From JAYPEY01 sp047618185 (lineage in GTDB: Bacteria; Verrucomicrobiota; Verrucomicrobiia; Limisphaerales; JAYPEY01), in the NCBI GenBank assembly GCA_047618185.1, contig JBLHKZ010000265.1:1-7867 (forward strand): 7,867 bases of DNA. The letters run 5' to 3'. The notes beneath the pieces are model-generated. The model was not told the origin of the DNA, did no database searches, and saw nothing but the letters and a program-made list of their open reading frames with translations. Below are positions 7,689 through 7,867 of the stretch, piece by piece. The translations under genes and the position numbers were made by a program. The number at the start of each line of letters is the position of its first letter. Position 1 is the first letter of the stretch.

Positions 7689-7867
7689 CTACGCCACAAT
7701 CTCTTTGACCACGTGGCCATGCACGTCGGTCAGGCGGAAATCGCGACCCTGATAGCGATAGGTGAGCTTCGTGTGGTCGATGCCAAGCAGGTGGAGAATC
7801 GTCGCGTTGAGATCGTGAATGTGCATCGTTCCCGGCGTGAATTTGGCGTTACCCGGCTCGGGCTTAA
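7689..7867 (-). CDS. DUF1501 family protein, C-terminal 58 codons only
   Basis: The gene enters from the right edge and ends at a TAG (7689-7691). The visible residues carry the typical DUF1501 C-terminal pattern: GTMHIHDLNATILHLLGID, then LTYRYQGRDFRLTDVHG, then VVKEIVA and stop. DUF1501 proteins belong to the alkaline phosphatase/sulfatase-like fold, are usually exported by the Tat route, and are abundant in Planctomycetota and Verrucomicrobiota. There they commonly sit beside a large DUF1549/DUF1553 (PSD1-type) cytochrome-like protein. Such a partner would be expected beyond the right edge. The catalytic part and N-terminus are outside the window and the biochemical role of the family is not settled. 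It converges on the helicase across a 374-bp repeat-filled gap. Confidence 0.9.
   Translation of the reverse strand, partial: KPEPGNAKFTPGTMHIHDLNATILHLLGIDHTKLTYRYQGRDFRLTDVHGHVVKEIVA

Noticed and set aside
7463..7720. An 85-codon minus-strand open frame over the inverted repeats and the end of the DUF1501 gene
   Set aside because: It is built largely from repeat arms and overlaps the DUF1501 C-terminus in another frame; treated as spurious.

Overview
The window is GC-rich bacterial chromosome. It most likely comes from the Verrucomicrobiota or Planctomycetota, and I favour a soil-type verrucomicrobium. Two gene families common in that superphylum support this: a secreted formylglycine-type sulfatase at the left edge and the C-terminus of a DUF1501 protein at the right edge. 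The gap beside the DUF1501 gene also carries long imperfect palindromes of a kind I associate with verrucomicrobial genomes. No rRNA, tRNA, CRISPR array or transposase gene was seen, so the taxonomic call is inference.

Layout from left to right. 1-1487 (minus): exported sulfatase, cut off by the window edge near its C-terminus. 1597-2859 (minus): DadA-like FAD oxidoreductase. 2959-3906 (minus): proline-racemase-family 4-hydroxyproline 2-epimerase with both catalytic cysteines. 3938-4879 (minus): DHDPS-family deaminase closely matching 1-pyrroline-4-hydroxy-2-carboxylate deaminase. 5092-5445 (minus): small unrecognised protein with a signal peptide. 5446-5745: divergent intergenic region. 5746-7314 (plus): RhlE-type DEAD-box RNA helicase with a tandem-repeat N-terminal tail and a basic Arg/Gly-rich C-terminal tail. 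7315-7688: gene-free region holding two nested inverted repeats. 7689-7867 (minus): C-terminal 58 codons of a DUF1501 protein.

The functional core is a trans-4-hydroxy-L-proline degradation cluster transcribed right to left in the order deaminase, epimerase, oxidase. Together the three enzymes would convert trans-4-hydroxy-L-proline to cis-4-hydroxy-D-proline, oxidise that to 1-pyrroline-4-hydroxy-2-carboxylate, and deaminate the product to 2-oxoglutarate semialdehyde. The last enzyme, 2,5-dioxopentanoate dehydrogenase, is not in this window. A secreted sulfatase follows 109 bp downstream on the same strand. The pair might serve use of sulfated or hydroxyproline-rich extracellular polymers, but that link is inference.

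I see no convincing new defence, mobile or RNA system. The most unusual structure is the nested palindrome at 7326-7674. Next are a smaller palindrome cluster inside the hydroxyproline gene set (2865-2931), which confuses the start of the oxidase, and the perfect 24-bp tandem repeats in the helicase gene.
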